Shown here piece by piece: positions 45,055 to 55,333 of a stretch of DNA of 64,000 nt. The position numbers were made by a program, and so were the translations under genes. Below the pieces are notes generated by a model, which did no database searches, was not told the origin of the DNA, and saw only the letters and a list, made by a program, of their open reading frames with translations. This DNA comes from a virus. The DNA lies in the IMG/VR virus record IMGVR_UViG_3300046655_001278, positions 1 through 64,000 of that record; one strand, given 5' to 3'. Position 1 is the first letter of the stretch. Each line of letters begins with the position of its first letter.

Positions 45055-46644
45055 TTACTTCTTGTAAAACACAAAGATAGGTTCGTACTTTTGCAACTCT
45101 CCGTTTATCTTGCAACAATTCTTAACCGTTTCTGCTTTAACACCACGCATTGTTGTCATAAGCATTTTAAGAGTTTCTACATACTCAAGTCCGTATTCCG
45201 CAAGAATATCACGACTATCTTTTTCTAATGGCATAAATCCATCTCCGTCTGCAATGTCTGCAATATTCCAAAGTAAGTATCTATCGTTCTTCAAATACTC
45301 GGCAGCCGTTTTCAAAGTAGGACGAAGAAAGTTGTCTCTCCAATCTTCGTACTCTGGAAACTTTTTGAAACTCTGAGATTCATCTGCTGAATATTGCTCA
45401 CGATTAAAATAAGGTGGACTCGTAAAAACCAAATCAAGTTTACCTTTGTATTTTTGGAAACTTGGATTCTTGTGAATTTCTTCACTTCCGTTCTGATAAA
45501 CATCATAAGTGTTACGATGACCAAAGAACGGATTACCTCCGTTTGTTTTATCATTAAAGAAGTCAGCAAGATATTCATAACGACTTTGATTTAGTTCGTC
45601 TATATAATTGTCTGTATTTGGATCAGTTCCTATATAATGAATTTGACGATCATGTACTGACATAGCACCTAGAATACGACCACCCCAACCAGAACTTGGG
45701 TCATATATATGGAGATTGCTTTTATCTTGAATGTGGTCTGTGTATTTCTGATATATATATTTTGCAGTCAACGGAGGAAAGTTTACTGCTGGTTGACTAA
45801 GACCCAACTTAAATGCTTCCATTGCTGACGGAAAGATTCTTGAGTTCTTGTTATAGTAACGGATGCTGAATTTGAATTGTACTTCCTTTTCATCTTCAAT
45901 AACGACATCATTTATATTTTCTATATCGTCACCGAAGTTTGCAGTTCTTTCTAAATTTCTAATGTTGTTTATTTCAAGCAAACCTTCTTTGTGTAATTTT
46001 CTTATTTGCTTTGCCGTAAGCATCAAACTATTTTGTTCATACGAATCAAAGTTTTTTTCTGTGAACAACTCAATAATCCAAAAGTCGTTATCTGGATGAA
46101 GATGCTTTTCTTTGACGAAGTTGCGAATCCACTCTTCTCCGTTTTGTGTTGGACACGGAACATCGAAGTCATTCTTGCCGATAGTTTTTCCGTGAGCATA
46201 AAACGAATCCCTACGAACAGTTCGTCTCATACAAGTATGAAAACTTTCTCGTTTCTCTGGATTAGCAAAACAATCATATACACTCCAAGATGTATGCTTA
46301 CTAGAACCTATTTTGGTTTTAAGCATCGTTGGAAAAAACTGATCAACTACGGTTGCGAACTTGTTAAAGTTTTTGATGATAGTATCAGTTCCATCCATTT
46401 CATCTGTATGCTGAAACTTGTAAACATCGTAACCAGGTAGCTTATTAAAGTTTGCTATAATATCTTTTTCGTTTTTACCTGTTCTTGGTGGAAGACCTTC
46501 ATTGTCCCAAGTGTCCACGATATAAGTTCTAAGTTCATCAATCCACTGTTCCAATTCTGTACCATTCTTTTGCAATAGTTCGTGGAATGTAATATTAACC
46601 TTACACTCTGTTAAATTATTCTTTTCGTAAAAGTATTTTTTCAT
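45055..46644 (-). CDS. Methyltransferase with TSPPYF motif and long N-terminal domain (529 aa)
   Basis: Contains IYDPSSGWGGRILGA and GTDPNTDNY (SAM site) followed by FTSPPYFNREQYSADES (catalytic motif), a paralogue of the 35760 protein. About 300 N-terminal residues precede the catalytic domain and may bind substrate. The start at 46644 overlaps the PLP gene stop as ATGA, which decides it over 46668. It opens a five-gene overlapping cassette with an oxygenase and amino-acid enzymes, so a non-DNA or hypermodified-base substrate is possible. Confidence 0.65.
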   Translation of the reverse strand: MKKYFYEKNNLTECKVNITFHELLQKNGTELEQWIDELRTYIVDTWDNEGLPPRTGKNEKDIIANFNKLPGYDVYKFQHTDEMDGTDTIIKNFNKFATVVDQFFPTMLKTKIGSSKHTSWSVYDCFANPEKRESFHTCMRRTVRRDSFYAHGKTIGKNDFDVPCPTQNGEEWIRNFVKEKHLHPDNDFWIIELFTEKNFDSYEQNSLMLTAKQIRKLHKEGLLEINNIRNLERTANFGDDIENINDVVIEDEKEVQFKFSIRYYNKNSRIFPSAMEAFKLGLSQPAVNFPPLTAKYIYQKYTDHIQDKSNLHIYDPSSGWGGRILGAMSVHDRQIHYIGTDPNTDNYIDELNQSRYEYLADFFNDKTNGGNPFFGHRNTYDVYQNGSEEIHKNPSFQKYKGKLDLVFTSPPYFNREQYSADESQSFKKFPEYEDWRDNFLRPTLKTAAEYLKNDRYLLWNIADIADGDGFMPLEKDSRDILAEYGLEYVETLKMLMTTMRGVKAETVKNCCKINGELQKYEPIFVFYKK

Positions 46645-47498
46645 TGTCTCCAAAAGTGTGATGCACAAGCACCACCAAGATTATAGAATAGTACATCTCC
46701 GTCTAATTTGCAACCATTTTCTGTTAACCAACTCCACGCCTTTTTGTCCCAATTACCATTACAAGGAAACGGAGTTTCACACCAATCCATATCATCAAAA
46801 AAGTCGTGAGGTGTTTCGTGTATTTGAGTTTGATTACGATCATACACATTCCACTTCTTTAACATATTTGCAATAGATGACTTACTTGCAGTTGTGATCA
46901 AGTGAGCATACTTTTTATCTTTTTCTGACTGAACTCCAAATGTTTCAAAGTTCATAAATCCTTGTAGAATACCAGAAGGTGTAACACCACTTCCTGCATT
47001 TATCACCAAATGCTTAAAGTTTTTTTTCTGCATTATGCTTTGGGTGCGTTCTCTAAAATAAGTTATATACTCGGAGTGATTAAATGCGTAAGGCATCATT
47101 TGGTATTTTTCTTTTTCTGCAAGAATTCCTACACTACTTATTACGATGCTGAGAATATTTGGTTTCATCGGAACAAGTTCTGCTCCTAAACTTTCTATTT
47201 TTTCAAGTGCTTTTTTTGGATAGTCTTTGGTGTCTGGATAAGCAATCTTGATCTTAAACCCCAACTCTTTTCCGATATATGCTAATGCCCATCCACTATA
47301 ACTTACACGAACTGATAAATGTATAATGGGTTTGTCTTTAGATAACTCACCACTTTCAAGAACTCTGCGAATACCTTCCATTTTTGCCCACGGAGGTAAA
47401 TCCATATTTCCGTTTAGTAAATCGTCACGTTTTACATAAACTTTTTTTTCTCCACACAAATGTTCTTCAAGTGGAGTATCAAAATTAAAGGAGAGCAT
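46641..47498 (-). CDS. PLP-dependent enzyme (tryptophan-synthase-beta / ACC deaminase fold)
   Basis: This 285-residue fold-type II PLP enzyme has VKRDDLLNG at the N terminus, a probable PLP lysine in PPWAKMEGIRRV, the SVRVSYSGWALAYIG substrate-binding region and a phosphate-binding glycine loop NAGSGVTPSGILQGF. The family includes D-cysteine desulfhydrase and ACC deaminase; the specific reaction cannot be told. It overlaps the genes on either side (ATGA with the methyltransferase; 14 nt with the oxygenase). Confidence 0.65.
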   Translation of the reverse strand: MLSFNFDTPLEEHLCGEKKVYVKRDDLLNGNMDLPPWAKMEGIRRVLESGELSKDKPIIHLSVRVSYSGWALAYIGKELGFKIKIAYPDTKDYPKKALEKIESLGAELVPMKPNILSIVISSVGILAEKEKYQMMPYAFNHSEYITYFRERTQSIMQKKNFKHLVINAGSGVTPSGILQGFMNFETFGVQSEKDKKYAHLITTASKSSIANMLKKWNVYDRNQTQIHETPHDFFDDMDWCETPFPCNGNWDKKAWSWLTENGCKLDGDVLFYNLGGACASHFWRQ

Positions 47499-48690
47499 CT
47501 AAATGTTTTTGTTCACATTCAATATCCATTATTACGTGGAAACGATAATTCTCTGAATTGTTTACAACCCAATGAGGTTTTCTTTTGTCCATATAATAAT
47601 ATTCTCCCGTCTTTAAACGAAAGTCTTCTGTTTCACCATCAAGTCCAACTTGGGTGAATATACACTCTTCGTCAACTTGAATAGGAAAATGAATTCTTAA
47701 CGAACGACCAAGTTTTGGTCCATTCTTTGTTTGGTAATCCCAACTATCGTGACCAATATCGGTGTGTCTTTGAATCACTCCATTTTTTGGTTCTACTCTT
47801 GTGATAACCAACCAAGTACATTTTTCTACTGATGTAATTTCATTTACAATCTTTGCAAGTTTAGGAAGTTTCTCAAGAATTGTATAATCAACTTCACTGT
47901 TAGGGTTGATCGGCACAACTTCAATTGTGTACCAAGTTTTTTCGGGTCCTCCGTAGTTTCCATTAATTCCATCGTAACTCCAAGGATTAACTGCTTCTTT
48001 GTAGTCTTTAATTTCTTGAACAAGTTCTGCACATTCTTTTTTGTTGATAGAACTCAACTTCATTTTCTGAATCTTAATGTCTTCATACTTTGAAACACCC
48101 GGTTGTTTCAACTCACCACTATACCAAATACCACGAACCTCAGAACCAACCGCGGTTACTTTACTGCTTAACCAAGTTGCGTTAATTGCATTACACAAAT
48201 CTTTATCTTGTTGAAGTTCCATATTAACATCTGTGAAAAACAAATCACATCTTGTATCAAACAAATCGTTTTCTAGTTCTCGTTTGCTTTCAATGTCTTT
48301 AATTAAATCATCCATATACCCATCTGCATATGCGAATCTTGTAATTTGCAAATCACCTGTCTTAATATGAGCAACTACATCTTCGGCAACATCTTTGATT
48401 CCACGACCAGATTTTGCTTCCGCACAAATATAACTCCAAACAATCTCATCGTTTTCTTTCTTGAAAAACAATCTACCTTTTTGATCTGCTTCCCAAAGGT
48501 TCTTCCAGTTTACTTTCTTGAACGGATCGAGGTTAGGTTCTTTGCAAGCAATTGGTTGATTTTTCCATTGTGGCGGAACATCATATTGCTGATAGAACTT
48601 TGCGTGTTCTCTGAATGAATCTTTTACTTCATCTGAAATGTCATCTTTGACTTTGACCTTTTTTGTTTTCTTTTCTTTTACTGAAACCAT
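47485..48690 (-). CDS. Fe(II)/2-oxoglutarate oxygenase-like protein (401 aa)
   Basis: The C-terminal domain carries the iron triad His309-x-Asp311 ([10 protein letters not shown]) and His373 (KPHWVVNN), with Arg383 suited to bind 2-oxoglutarate, in the manner of aspartyl/asparaginyl beta-hydroxylases. The N-terminal 160 residues are charged and of unknown fold, starting with a Lys-rich segment. It would hydroxylate a small molecule, amino acid or nucleobase using 2-oxoglutarate, which the phage GDHs could supply. It overlaps both neighbours. Confidence 0.7.
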   Translation of the reverse strand: MVSVKEKKTKKVKVKDDISDEVKDSFREHAKFYQQYDVPPQWKNQPIACKEPNLDPFKKVNWKNLWEADQKGRLFFKKENDEIVWSYICAEAKSGRGIKDVAEDVVAHIKTGDLQITRFAYADGYMDDLIKDIESKRELENDLFDTRCDLFFTDVNMELQQDKDLCNAINATWLSSKVTAVGSEVRGIWYSGELKQPGVSKYEDIKIQKMKLSSINKKECAELVQEIKDYKEAVNPWSYDGINGNYGGPEKTWYTIEVVPINPNSEVDYTILEKLPKLAKIVNEITSVEKCTWLVITRVEPKNGVIQRHTDIGHDSWDYQTKNGPKLGRSLRIHFPIQVDEECIFTQVGLDGETEDFRLKTGEYYYMDKRKPHWVVNNSENYRFHVIMDIECEQKHLDALL

Positions 48691-49487
48691 TTGTTTTCTT
48701 GCCTTTCTAAAATTGCATTATTCACTTTATTCTCTAAACAATTCTCTATAATTTTTTTTAAATTTTCGTGATCGTTTTTTTCTCCAAGGAAATTCCACGA
48801 TGTGTGATTGTAATACTTGACTGAATCTGTTTCAAGAAGTTCTTCGCGTTTAGTCGTACCAAGTGTATCAATGTGAGCAGACTTAATATTACCACCTAAA
48901 AGTGCAGAAAGCAATCCTTCGTTGTCGTGACATTCTGCTCTTGAAATAGAAACAAAGTTTATCCAGCAACATTCTTCAAATAGTTTTTCGTTGAACATAT
49001 TTTTGGTGGAATCATTCAACGGAACGGCTGCAACTATGTTTCTTGTATCCGCATTTGCCATTACTTCTCTGATTAACTTCATATCAGTTTTTGAATCTAC
49101 AACTACAAATGGATTATCACATATTTCTTGAACTTTCTTGGATATTGGTCCATTACCAAATATGATAACACGACCTTCTTCTAATTTGTCTTTAATCCAA
49201 TAAGCACATCCGTTTGTATTAGGACTTGTTGTCACTACACCAACATTGTGCTTTTTACACAACTTTAGATTTACCGAATCTACTCCATGACCTCTGTGAA
49301 CTACCCACTCAAGGTTAGGATACCGATCAAGTGTAGTTTTTCCTACTTTGCTAAATTTGGTTGATATGACCTTAATTTCTTTCGCAGGAATTCCATCTGC
49401 TTTTTGCATTGCACCGAGAATGTGTGCATTTGGAATAAACTTCTCTATATCAACAAGATCGGATTTATCTTTTATTAAGGTATTCAT
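48678..49487 (-). CDS. D-2-hydroxyacid dehydrogenase-like protein (269 aa)
   Basis: The layout follows phosphoglycerate-dehydrogenase-type enzymes: [20 protein letters not shown], the NAD loop [49 protein letters not shown] (catalytic Arg) and YYNHTSWN (catalytic His). At 269 residues it is shorter than the usual 310-330, and the glycine loop GNGPIS departs from GxGxxG, so activity or cofactor may differ. Its stop overlaps the oxygenase start. Confidence 0.7.
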   Translation of the reverse strand: MNTLIKDKSDLVDIEKFIPNAHILGAMQKADGIPAKEIKVISTKFSKVGKTTLDRYPNLEWVVHRGHGVDSVNLKLCKKHNVGVVTTSPNTNGCAYWIKDKLEEGRVIIFGNGPISKKVQEICDNPFVVVDSKTDMKLIREVMANADTRNIVAAVPLNDSTKNMFNEKLFEECCWINFVSISRAECHDNEGLLSALLGGNIKSAHIDTLGTTKREELLETDSVKYYNHTSWNFLGEKNDHENLKKIIENCLENKVNNAILERQENKWFQ

Positions 49488-49541
49488 TTTCGTATACTAT
49501 ACTAAACGAATACGCACCAAATATCAAGTATATAATATAAT

Positions 49542-51188
49542 TTATGCTAACTCGGTAACTTTGATTCTCGCAGATACATGACCAAGACTTCTATTTAGAT
49601 ATTCCATTGGAACTTTGTTTTCTACAAACAACTCGTTAAAGTATTGATCAATAGTATCTTGTTCTTTTTTAAGATAATCTGTATGGCATCCTTGTTGAAA
49701 TGTTTTTTTGGGTCTCCAGAGCAACTCATCGGAAATCTCTCCTTCAAATGCTTTTCGCAAAACATATTTCATTATGTTTCCTTTGCCATCTGCTTCATCT
49801 CTGTATCTGGTTGGAATTCTCAAACCAAAATCAATGACTTCTTTATTAAGAAACGGAGTTCTTAATTCTACCTTACCACCATACATCATTGCTTTGTTTG
49901 TTCTAATAAGATTGTTCTTGTGAAGATTGTTTATGAGGTTAACTCGTTTTTGATGCCAGGCAAGTGGATCAGGCCAGCAAAATCTTTTAACATCTCCATA
50001 ACTAGCAAATATTTCATCTGCTCCTTCTCCACCAAATACCACTTTGTATCCTTTGTCTCGGATTTCCCAAGATAAAAATAATTGAGCAACTGCTGGAGAT
50101 ACTTGTGTCCATTTGTGGGTTTCTGATGCCCATATGCTTTCTTTTAAATTATTCTGAATATCTTCTTTACTTACATTAACTTCGTGCAATCTAACACCCA
50201 ATTCTTTTGATGCTATTTTAGCATAATACAAATCATCTTTCAAAGTTTGCTTACGATTAGATGTCACATTCACAACAAATGCTTCAATGTTTGGGTTTTT
50301 CTTTTTAAGTAGGTATGTGATTATGGTGCTGTCTATACCACCGCTTAAAATTGTACAAATTGGAGTATCACTTATTAGTTCATCATCAACTGCTTTTTCC
50401 AACCGTTTTCTAAATTCAGATGCGTAGTAATCAATTCCTTTATCTTCTTTCTCAAATAATTTTAAGTCTGTTTCTGATCGTGTATATAAAGTTGGATTCT
50501 CTGGATTAAACTCTGGTTTGAAATCGTTCCATCTTTTAATCTCACAATTTGTTACTCCGATTAAATTTTCGGAAACCGTTACAATTGTTCCAGGTTCTAC
50601 TACTTTTATTTTTTCTTCTTCACCCCTTGGTGCTTTGCGATTTCTATCTACATTAAAAAACTTCAGTTCTTTGTTTGCTGATTGTAATCCTTTAACTTCA
50701 CTTGAAAAAACAATCTTTTCGTTTTCAAATGCATAATATAACGGAAGTCTTCCGATAAAGTCTCTTCCTAATGTTAACTGATTTCGTTCTACATCATAAA
50801 AAGCAAAACAAAACATTCCATCAAGATTTTTCATTGCTTCTAAAATATTATCACGATTATCAATCAAATAATAAAGTAACAACTCTGAATCACTTCGTTC
50901 AGTCTTGAAATTGTATTTCTTTCTGAGTTTGTTGTTAAACTTTCTAAAAAATGGTTTCCACATTTCTCCGTTGAAGGCCAGCACAAATTTTTCATCTTCA
51001 GAAATAAGTGGTTGATTTGCTGACTCTGATAAATCTTGTATAGACAAACGATTGTGACTCATATAAAAATCATTCTTCTCAAAATGAAATATAACATTGC
51101 CATCTGTTCCCCGATGCATAATTGAAGCAAGACCGTTTTTTACGTCTTGTATATTGTTGAAAGAGTTACCCCCTAATATTCCACACAT
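49542..51188 (-). CDS. asnB: Asparagine synthetase B-like amidotransferase
   Basis: This 548-residue protein has the glutaminase domain with Cys2 (MCGILGG), Arg47, NGE (73-75) and Asp100, and the synthetase domain with the PP-loop SGGIDS (282-287). It would use glutamine and ATP to amidate aspartate or, as in some O-antigen loci, a sugar carboxylate. AGGATT lies before the start. It begins the 45-51 kb cassette and is separated by a 120-nt gap from the epimerase gene. Confidence 0.85.
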   Translation of the reverse strand: MCGILGGNSFNNIQDVKNGLASIMHRGTDGNVIFHFEKNDFYMSHNRLSIQDLSESANQPLISEDEKFVLAFNGEMWKPFFRKFNNKLRKKYNFKTERSDSELLLYYLIDNRDNILEAMKNLDGMFCFAFYDVERNQLTLGRDFIGRLPLYYAFENEKIVFSSEVKGLQSANKELKFFNVDRNRKAPRGEEEKIKVVEPGTIVTVSENLIGVTNCEIKRWNDFKPEFNPENPTLYTRSETDLKLFEKEDKGIDYYASEFRKRLEKAVDDELISDTPICTILSGGIDSTIITYLLKKKNPNIEAFVVNVTSNRKQTLKDDLYYAKIASKELGVRLHEVNVSKEDIQNNLKESIWASETHKWTQVSPAVAQLFLSWEIRDKGYKVVFGGEGADEIFASYGDVKRFCWPDPLAWHQKRVNLINNLHKNNLIRTNKAMMYGGKVELRTPFLNKEVIDFGLRIPTRYRDEADGKGNIMKYVLRKAFEGEISDELLWRPKKTFQQGCHTDYLKKEQDTIDQYFNELFVENKVPMEYLNRSLGHVSARIKVTELA

Positions 51189-51308
51189 TTTTAAATCCTA
51201 GTTTCATGGTTGACTTATAAATAATTTATGTTATTTTAAGGGTCCATTATAAACTGGATATGTAGCTTTTGCTAGCTAAATCGCGTAAAATCAGCGAGTT
51301 GTGTAAAA

Positions 51309-52211
51309 TTACTTGCTGGTAATCTTCGCAATATAATCTTCAAGTTTTATTTTTGCTTGCCAACCAAGGTGTTGGTAAGTTAAAGAGGGAATTGCTTTTC
51401 CGTAAAATCGTTCACCACGACGTTCTGGAATCATAACGTGTTTATGATTGAACATTTTAGCAACATCAATTATTTTGTGTGGAATACCAGTGCCAAGAGG
51501 ATATTCTCCTTGTTGTCCTTTTTCGGCAGCTAATATAACACCACTTACGATGTCGTTGATATGAGTAAAATCTCTTGATTGCTCTCCTGGTTCTACGACA
51601 GTGAGTGGTTCTCCTTTAGAATATTGCTCTTCAAATATACCAATGACGGTTGCGTAATCACCTGTTCTTACTTGTCCGGGACCATAAGCATTATAGAAGT
51701 ATGTGATTTCAAATTTAAGATCAAACCATTCTGCGTAATTGTTGATAAGTTCAACCATTTTTGCTTTCATCCAAGCATACGGAGAAAGGTTTTCGTCTTT
51801 TCCATCGTTACCAAACTTGCTTGAACTTGCAGAATAAATTAACTTTGCTTTTTTTGCGACACAATAATCAAGAACCATTTTAGTTCCTTGCATATTAAAG
51901 TCCCAACAATTATCAAAAGCATCAAAACTTGTTACGATTCTCGAAAACTCTCCGAAATGAAAAACAACATCTGGTTCAAATGCATCTGCAATATCCATCT
52001 TGGTATTGCTTGCATCAAATTTTTTCGGAATCAAAGTTTGAGTATCCTTATTAAGATAAGTTACTTTTTTACTTTTAATATGATTGCTTTCAAATCCACT
52101 ACTATAATTGTCAATGCTTACAATCTGCACATTCTTGTACTTTCTTAAAAGTTTTTTAATAAGTGCAGTTCCTACAAAACCCGCACCACCTGTTATTAGC
52201 ACCTTTTCCAT
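51309..52211 (-). CDS. NAD-dependent sugar epimerase/dehydratase (GalE-like)
   Basis: This 300-residue short-chain dehydrogenase has VLITGGAGFVGTALIKKLL (NAD loop), the SIDNYSSG adenine site, YSASSSKFG and the catalytic YAWMK (YxxxK). It probably acts on UDP- or GDP-sugars. It is directly followed upstream (adjacent codons) by the nucleotidyltransferase at 52212. Confidence 0.85.
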   Translation of the reverse strand: MEKVLITGGAGFVGTALIKKLLRKYKNVQIVSIDNYSSGFESNHIKSKKVTYLNKDTQTLIPKKFDASNTKMDIADAFEPDVVFHFGEFSRIVTSFDAFDNCWDFNMQGTKMVLDYCVAKKAKLIYSASSSKFGNDGKDENLSPYAWMKAKMVELINNYAEWFDLKFEITYFYNAYGPGQVRTGDYATVIGIFEEQYSKGEPLTVVEPGEQSRDFTHINDIVSGVILAAEKGQQGEYPLGTGIPHKIIDVAKMFNHKHVMIPERRGERFYGKAIPSLTYQHLGWQAKIKLEDYIAKITSK

Positions 52212-52619
52212 TTACTTTTTTTCTTTAAGTCCGGTTAAATCACTTGAACTTCTTATTTTATCTCCAAGTCCATCAATCATTTCTATTCCGTGTTTCTTAC
52301 AAACAACACTTTCTGGAACTTCACCCACACTTCTATCTCCACCGTTGGCAAAGATGTCGGGTTTAATTGCATCGAGAGAATCACACACACTTTTGTCTTC
52401 GTCAATACTGAGAAATGCTTCATCAACAATTCCAATTGCTTCTACGATTTTTACTCGGTCTACTTCGTCCATAAATGGTTTGCCTTTTTTAAGAACACAT
52501 TGATTGTTGTTGTTTACGATAACAACAAGACGATCACCAAGTTCTTTTGCTAATTCAAGATATTCCAAGTGTCCTACATGAATTGGGTCAAAGTATCCAC
52601 TAACTGCTACTGTTTTCAT
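52212..52619 (-). CDS. Nucleotidyltransferase of the RfaE/TagD type
   Basis: This 135-residue protein has VSGYFDPIHVGHLEYLELAK (HxGH), VVIVNNNNQ and ANGGDR, resembling ADP-heptose synthase C-terminal domains (RfaE/HldE) and glycerol-3-phosphate cytidylyltransferase. It would activate a sugar or polyol phosphate. The ATG at 52619 overlaps the upstream stop (ATGA), which sets the start. Confidence 0.75.
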   Translation of the reverse strand: MKTVAVSGYFDPIHVGHLEYLELAKELGDRLVVIVNNNNQCVLKKGKPFMDEVDRVKIVEAIGIVDEAFLSIDEDKSVCDSLDAIKPDIFANGGDRSVGEVPESVVCKKHGIEMIDGLGDKIRSSSDLTGLKEKK

Positions 52620-53035
52620 TGTGGTTGATCCATATCTTCGGTCCACTCATAGGGTGGATAGTTTACATCTGCTATGTGTTTTTCTGGACGATCATAATCG
52701 TCTTGAACTCTGACGATATCATCCTCACCAAAATAAGTTCCTGTTTGAACTTCAATTAAAATCATCATTTCATCATCACTTGGGTTTGCCATACGATGCT
52801 TTGCACCGAGGGGAATCAAAACAGTTTCACCTGGTTTGTAATCGTCTGTGACATCATCTAAGGTTATTCTTGCAACACCACTAACAACTGTCCATGCTTC
52901 TTGTCGCTTGTGGTGATACTGATAACTAAGTCTTTGTCCTGGTTTTACATAAATTCGTTTTACTTTGCAGTATTCTGCATCTAAAAGGATTTCATAATTT
53001 CCCCAAGGTCTAATGCTTTCGTCTTGTTCACTCAT
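52616..53035 (-). CDS. Mannose-6-phosphate isomerase-like cupin
   Basis: This 139-residue cupin shows RPWGNYEILLD, VKPGQRLSYQYHHKRQEAWTV with metal-binding His/Gln/Glu, and ETVLIPLGAKHRMANPSD, equivalent to the C-terminal isomerase domain of mannose-1-phosphate guanylyltransferases. It would interconvert fructose-6- and mannose-6-phosphate or bind a related sugar. Confidence 0.8.
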   Translation of the reverse strand: MSEQDESIRPWGNYEILLDAEYCKVKRIYVKPGQRLSYQYHHKRQEAWTVVSGVARITLDDVTDDYKPGETVLIPLGAKHRMANPSDDEMMILIEVQTGTYFGEDDIVRVQDDYDRPEKHIADVNYPPYEWTEDMDQPQ

Positions 53036-53041
53036 ATTTTT

Positions 53042-53167
53042 TCATCCCCATCTGTCTGCTAAATCTTGCTCAGATATTTCAGACTTCTTGTATTGTTTAT
53101 TTAAAATTGGTTTAGTCAAAACCAAAAAACTCAATTTGTGTTTCTCAATAAATATTTTACTGCTCAT
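53042..53167 (-). CDS. Small hypothetical protein (41 aa)
   Basis: ATG 53167 to TGA 53042 encodes a 41-residue basic peptide ending DLADRWG. The 13-nt element AATATATATTAGT just before it is identical to that before the NAD-type GDH (15121-15133). It lies 6 nt before the cupin gene. Confidence 0.45.
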   Translation of the reverse strand: MSSKIFIEKHKLSFLVLTKPILNKQYKKSEISEQDLADRWG

Positions 53168-53186
53168 ACTAATATATATTCTGCAT

Positions 53187-53807
53187 TTATATATTTGATG
53201 GTCCACACATATAATTAAATTTTTTAATAGAACGTCTATGACGTTGTGCGACTATTGCACCTGAGTGGTAATTGTAGTATTTCCAATAATCTTCATTTTT
53301 CTTTTTAAATGGAAACTTTCCTATGTTTTTTAAACTTTTATATTCTAAATTTAGTTTTTTACACAAAGATTTGTATTCATCATCTAAATTATCAAACTTC
53401 ATGTAGTGATCCATATTTGCTTCACCTTCCTTATTAAAATAGTATGGTTGATTAAATTGAGTGTAATTTCCAATCCAACGAGCAAATTGCTCCTTAAACT
53501 CATATCCATCGAATTTCATTTTAAGCAGTTTGTCTACATTTTCTCTGTGGTTCTCGCCGACCAAACCACCATCTTGCCACCAAAAATAAGAAACCATTCT
53601 GTCCCAAGGATTTCTTGTGATTGTTATTTTGTAGTAATTGTTGAATATTTTTTTACCTACAATATCATATGCATCACGTGGATTTCTATGAGTTGCATCT
53701 ATTAAATCTTCTTCACCACATTGCTCAATTAGATTATACTCAACACTATTACCACCCACTTTCCAAGGTTTGAAAAATATAAACTTATGTTTGTGAGAGA
53801 CAATCAT
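53187..53807 (-). CDS. Sulfotransferase-family protein
   Basis: This 206-residue protein has FIFFKPWKVGGNSVEYNLI (phosphosulfate loop variant) and KITITRNPWDRMVSYFWWQD (3'-phosphate site), followed by a basic C terminus. It matches carbohydrate sulfotransferases (Sulfotransfer_2). It lies in the sugar cluster, so a glycan is a likely acceptor. Confidence 0.75.
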   Translation of the reverse strand: MIVSHKHKFIFFKPWKVGGNSVEYNLIEQCGEEDLIDATHRNPRDAYDIVGKKIFNNYYKITITRNPWDRMVSYFWWQDGGLVGENHRENVDKLLKMKFDGYEFKEQFARWIGNYTQFNQPYYFNKEGEANMDHYMKFDNLDDEYKSLCKKLNLEYKSLKNIGKFPFKKKNEDYWKYYNYHSGAIVAQRHRRSIKKFNYMCGPSNI

Positions 53808-53820
53808 CTTATTAATTAGT

Positions 53821-54390
53821 TTAAAAATTATGTAAAATTTTTTGAAGTGTTTCTGTTAGAACACTATAATAATCAGTAATTTTTTTGTTGGTAAATTGAG
53901 GGGCAAGTTTTAAGTTTCCAGTCTCATAAAACCACTCTTTAGTTTTTTGGTTTGTAAAAATCTCAAACCTATCTTTAAGTTCTGTTGATAAAAAATCTTC
54001 TTTAATTGATGCAATGTCGAAGTCAATAACAGATAGTATTCCATTTGTGTTTAGACATATGTTTTTGCCACTAAGTACCATATCAAGGTGTTGGATGTTG
54101 CTTTTTTTTAGATTCGTAACAATGCATTTTATTTGTTCATTTTTGTTGGAAATTTTGATTTTTTCTCTTATTTTATCAAGTGAATGACCACAATTTGTTA
54201 ATTTGAGTCTATATTTCGTGTCTAGAGAACTTACAATTTTTGGAAAGTGATAAGTGTTCTGACCACATACACACTTAAAGTTTTTTTCTAACAATAATAA
54301 TATTTCTTTTTCAAGTTGATATGCTTGTTTTTGTGATAAACCTCGTAAAATAGTTTTTTCCTCTGATTTTGTAATTTTATATATTTCCAT
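53821..54390 (-). CDS. Small kinase-like phosphotransferase (189 aa)
   Basis: The pair QHLDMVLSGKNICLNTNG and LSVIDFDIASI mimics the catalytic loop (HxDxxxxN) and metal motif (DFD) of aminoglycoside/choline-kinase-like phosphotransferases. The N-lobe looks reduced. It may phosphorylate a sugar or small molecule. AAGAGAT precedes ATG 54390, chosen over 54444; this overlaps the DHH gene by 14 nt. Confidence 0.5.
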   Translation of the reverse strand: MEIYKITKSEEKTILRGLSQKQAYQLEKEILLLLEKNFKCVCGQNTYHFPKIVSSLDTKYRLKLTNCGHSLDKIREKIKISNKNEQIKCIVTNLKKSNIQHLDMVLSGKNICLNTNGILSVIDFDIASIKEDFLSTELKDRFEIFTNQKTKEWFYETGNLKLAPQFTNKKITDYYSVLTETLQKILHNF

Positions 54391-55333
54391 ATATCTCTTC
54401 AAATTTTTCAATAAATGTATGTAACTCTGTTTTTGGTAATTCATTTACTCCGGCTGCTTTTTCACGACCACCACCTGTTGGAAATTGTAGTGCAAGTTTA
54501 CTTGCACCAAATGGGTTTGATTTTGGGGAACGGATACTAATGCGATAGTTATCATCGTTAACTAATGTTAATATTGCAAATGCTTTATCAGGATTATCTG
54601 TGGTTTGCTGATTGCTATAAATTCCGGAATATCTAATAGATGCCTTTGAGTCTGGAAGAAGAATAACTTTACCAGTTTCTGTATCATGTAATATATCCGA
54701 TGAACTTAATTCACTTTCATCACTTTTCATTTGGGTAAATATTTTATTATATACTTCCGACTTCTCTCTGTATTGAAATGGCGATTCGTAGTCTTTTATA
54801 TCAAGATAAACATCTTTGGGATGAACTGTTAAATCAGATTCTTCGTTTCCATATCCATTGTAGTTTAATGTTTCCCCAATTTCTTTTAACTCTAACATAT
54901 GCTCTTTGGTAAAATTTGGATTTAGTTTATCCGCCTGTTCGTGTAAGTTGTCTCCGTATGCTCCACATATTGTCCACGGACGGTATAATCCATCAACATA
55001 TGTGTCCACCAAAATGTTTGTGCAACAATTTGGGTCGGCATCTACAAAAATTTGAAAATTTTCACCAAGTTCTGTTTCACCGGGTTCGTGGTGATCAAAC
55101 CAACGAATTGTGTTTCCATTATTTAGTATTGTATCTACATAATCTTTATTTGATAACAATGATATATCAAATACGGTAAGTTTTGAATTTTTTATGTCAG
55201 TACAATGTCTTAATAATTTTACATCTCGTTTGACACCTGTAAAAACTTCCGAGTCTTTGGGGTAATGCATTCTATATTGATGTAGACTGATTATACCATC
55301 TGCATCTCCATTAAAAAAATCGTAATAACTCAT
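54377..55333 (-). CDS. DHH-superfamily phosphoesterase
   Basis: This 318-residue protein has motif I NGDADGI (Asp10, Asp12), VFDISLL, the signature DHH at 80-82 (RWFDHHEPG), and a C-terminal GGGREKAAGVN that matches the DHHA1 GGH-type substrate loop. It would hydrolyse a phosphodiester such as a short oligonucleotide or cyclic dinucleotide. It is coupled to the UDP-sugar dehydrogenase gene (4-nt overlap). Confidence 0.75.
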   Translation of the reverse strand: MSYYDFFNGDADGIISLHQYRMHYPKDSEVFTGVKRDVKLLRHCTDIKNSKLTVFDISLLSNKDYVDTILNNGNTIRWFDHHEPGETELGENFQIFVDADPNCCTNILVDTYVDGLYRPWTICGAYGDNLHEQADKLNPNFTKEHMLELKEIGETLNYNGYGNEESDLTVHPKDVYLDIKDYESPFQYREKSEVYNKIFTQMKSDESELSSSDILHDTETGKVILLPDSKASIRYSGIYSNQQTTDNPDKAFAILTLVNDDNYRISIRSPKSNPFGASKLALQFPTGGGREKAAGVNELPKTELHTFIEKFEEIYGNI

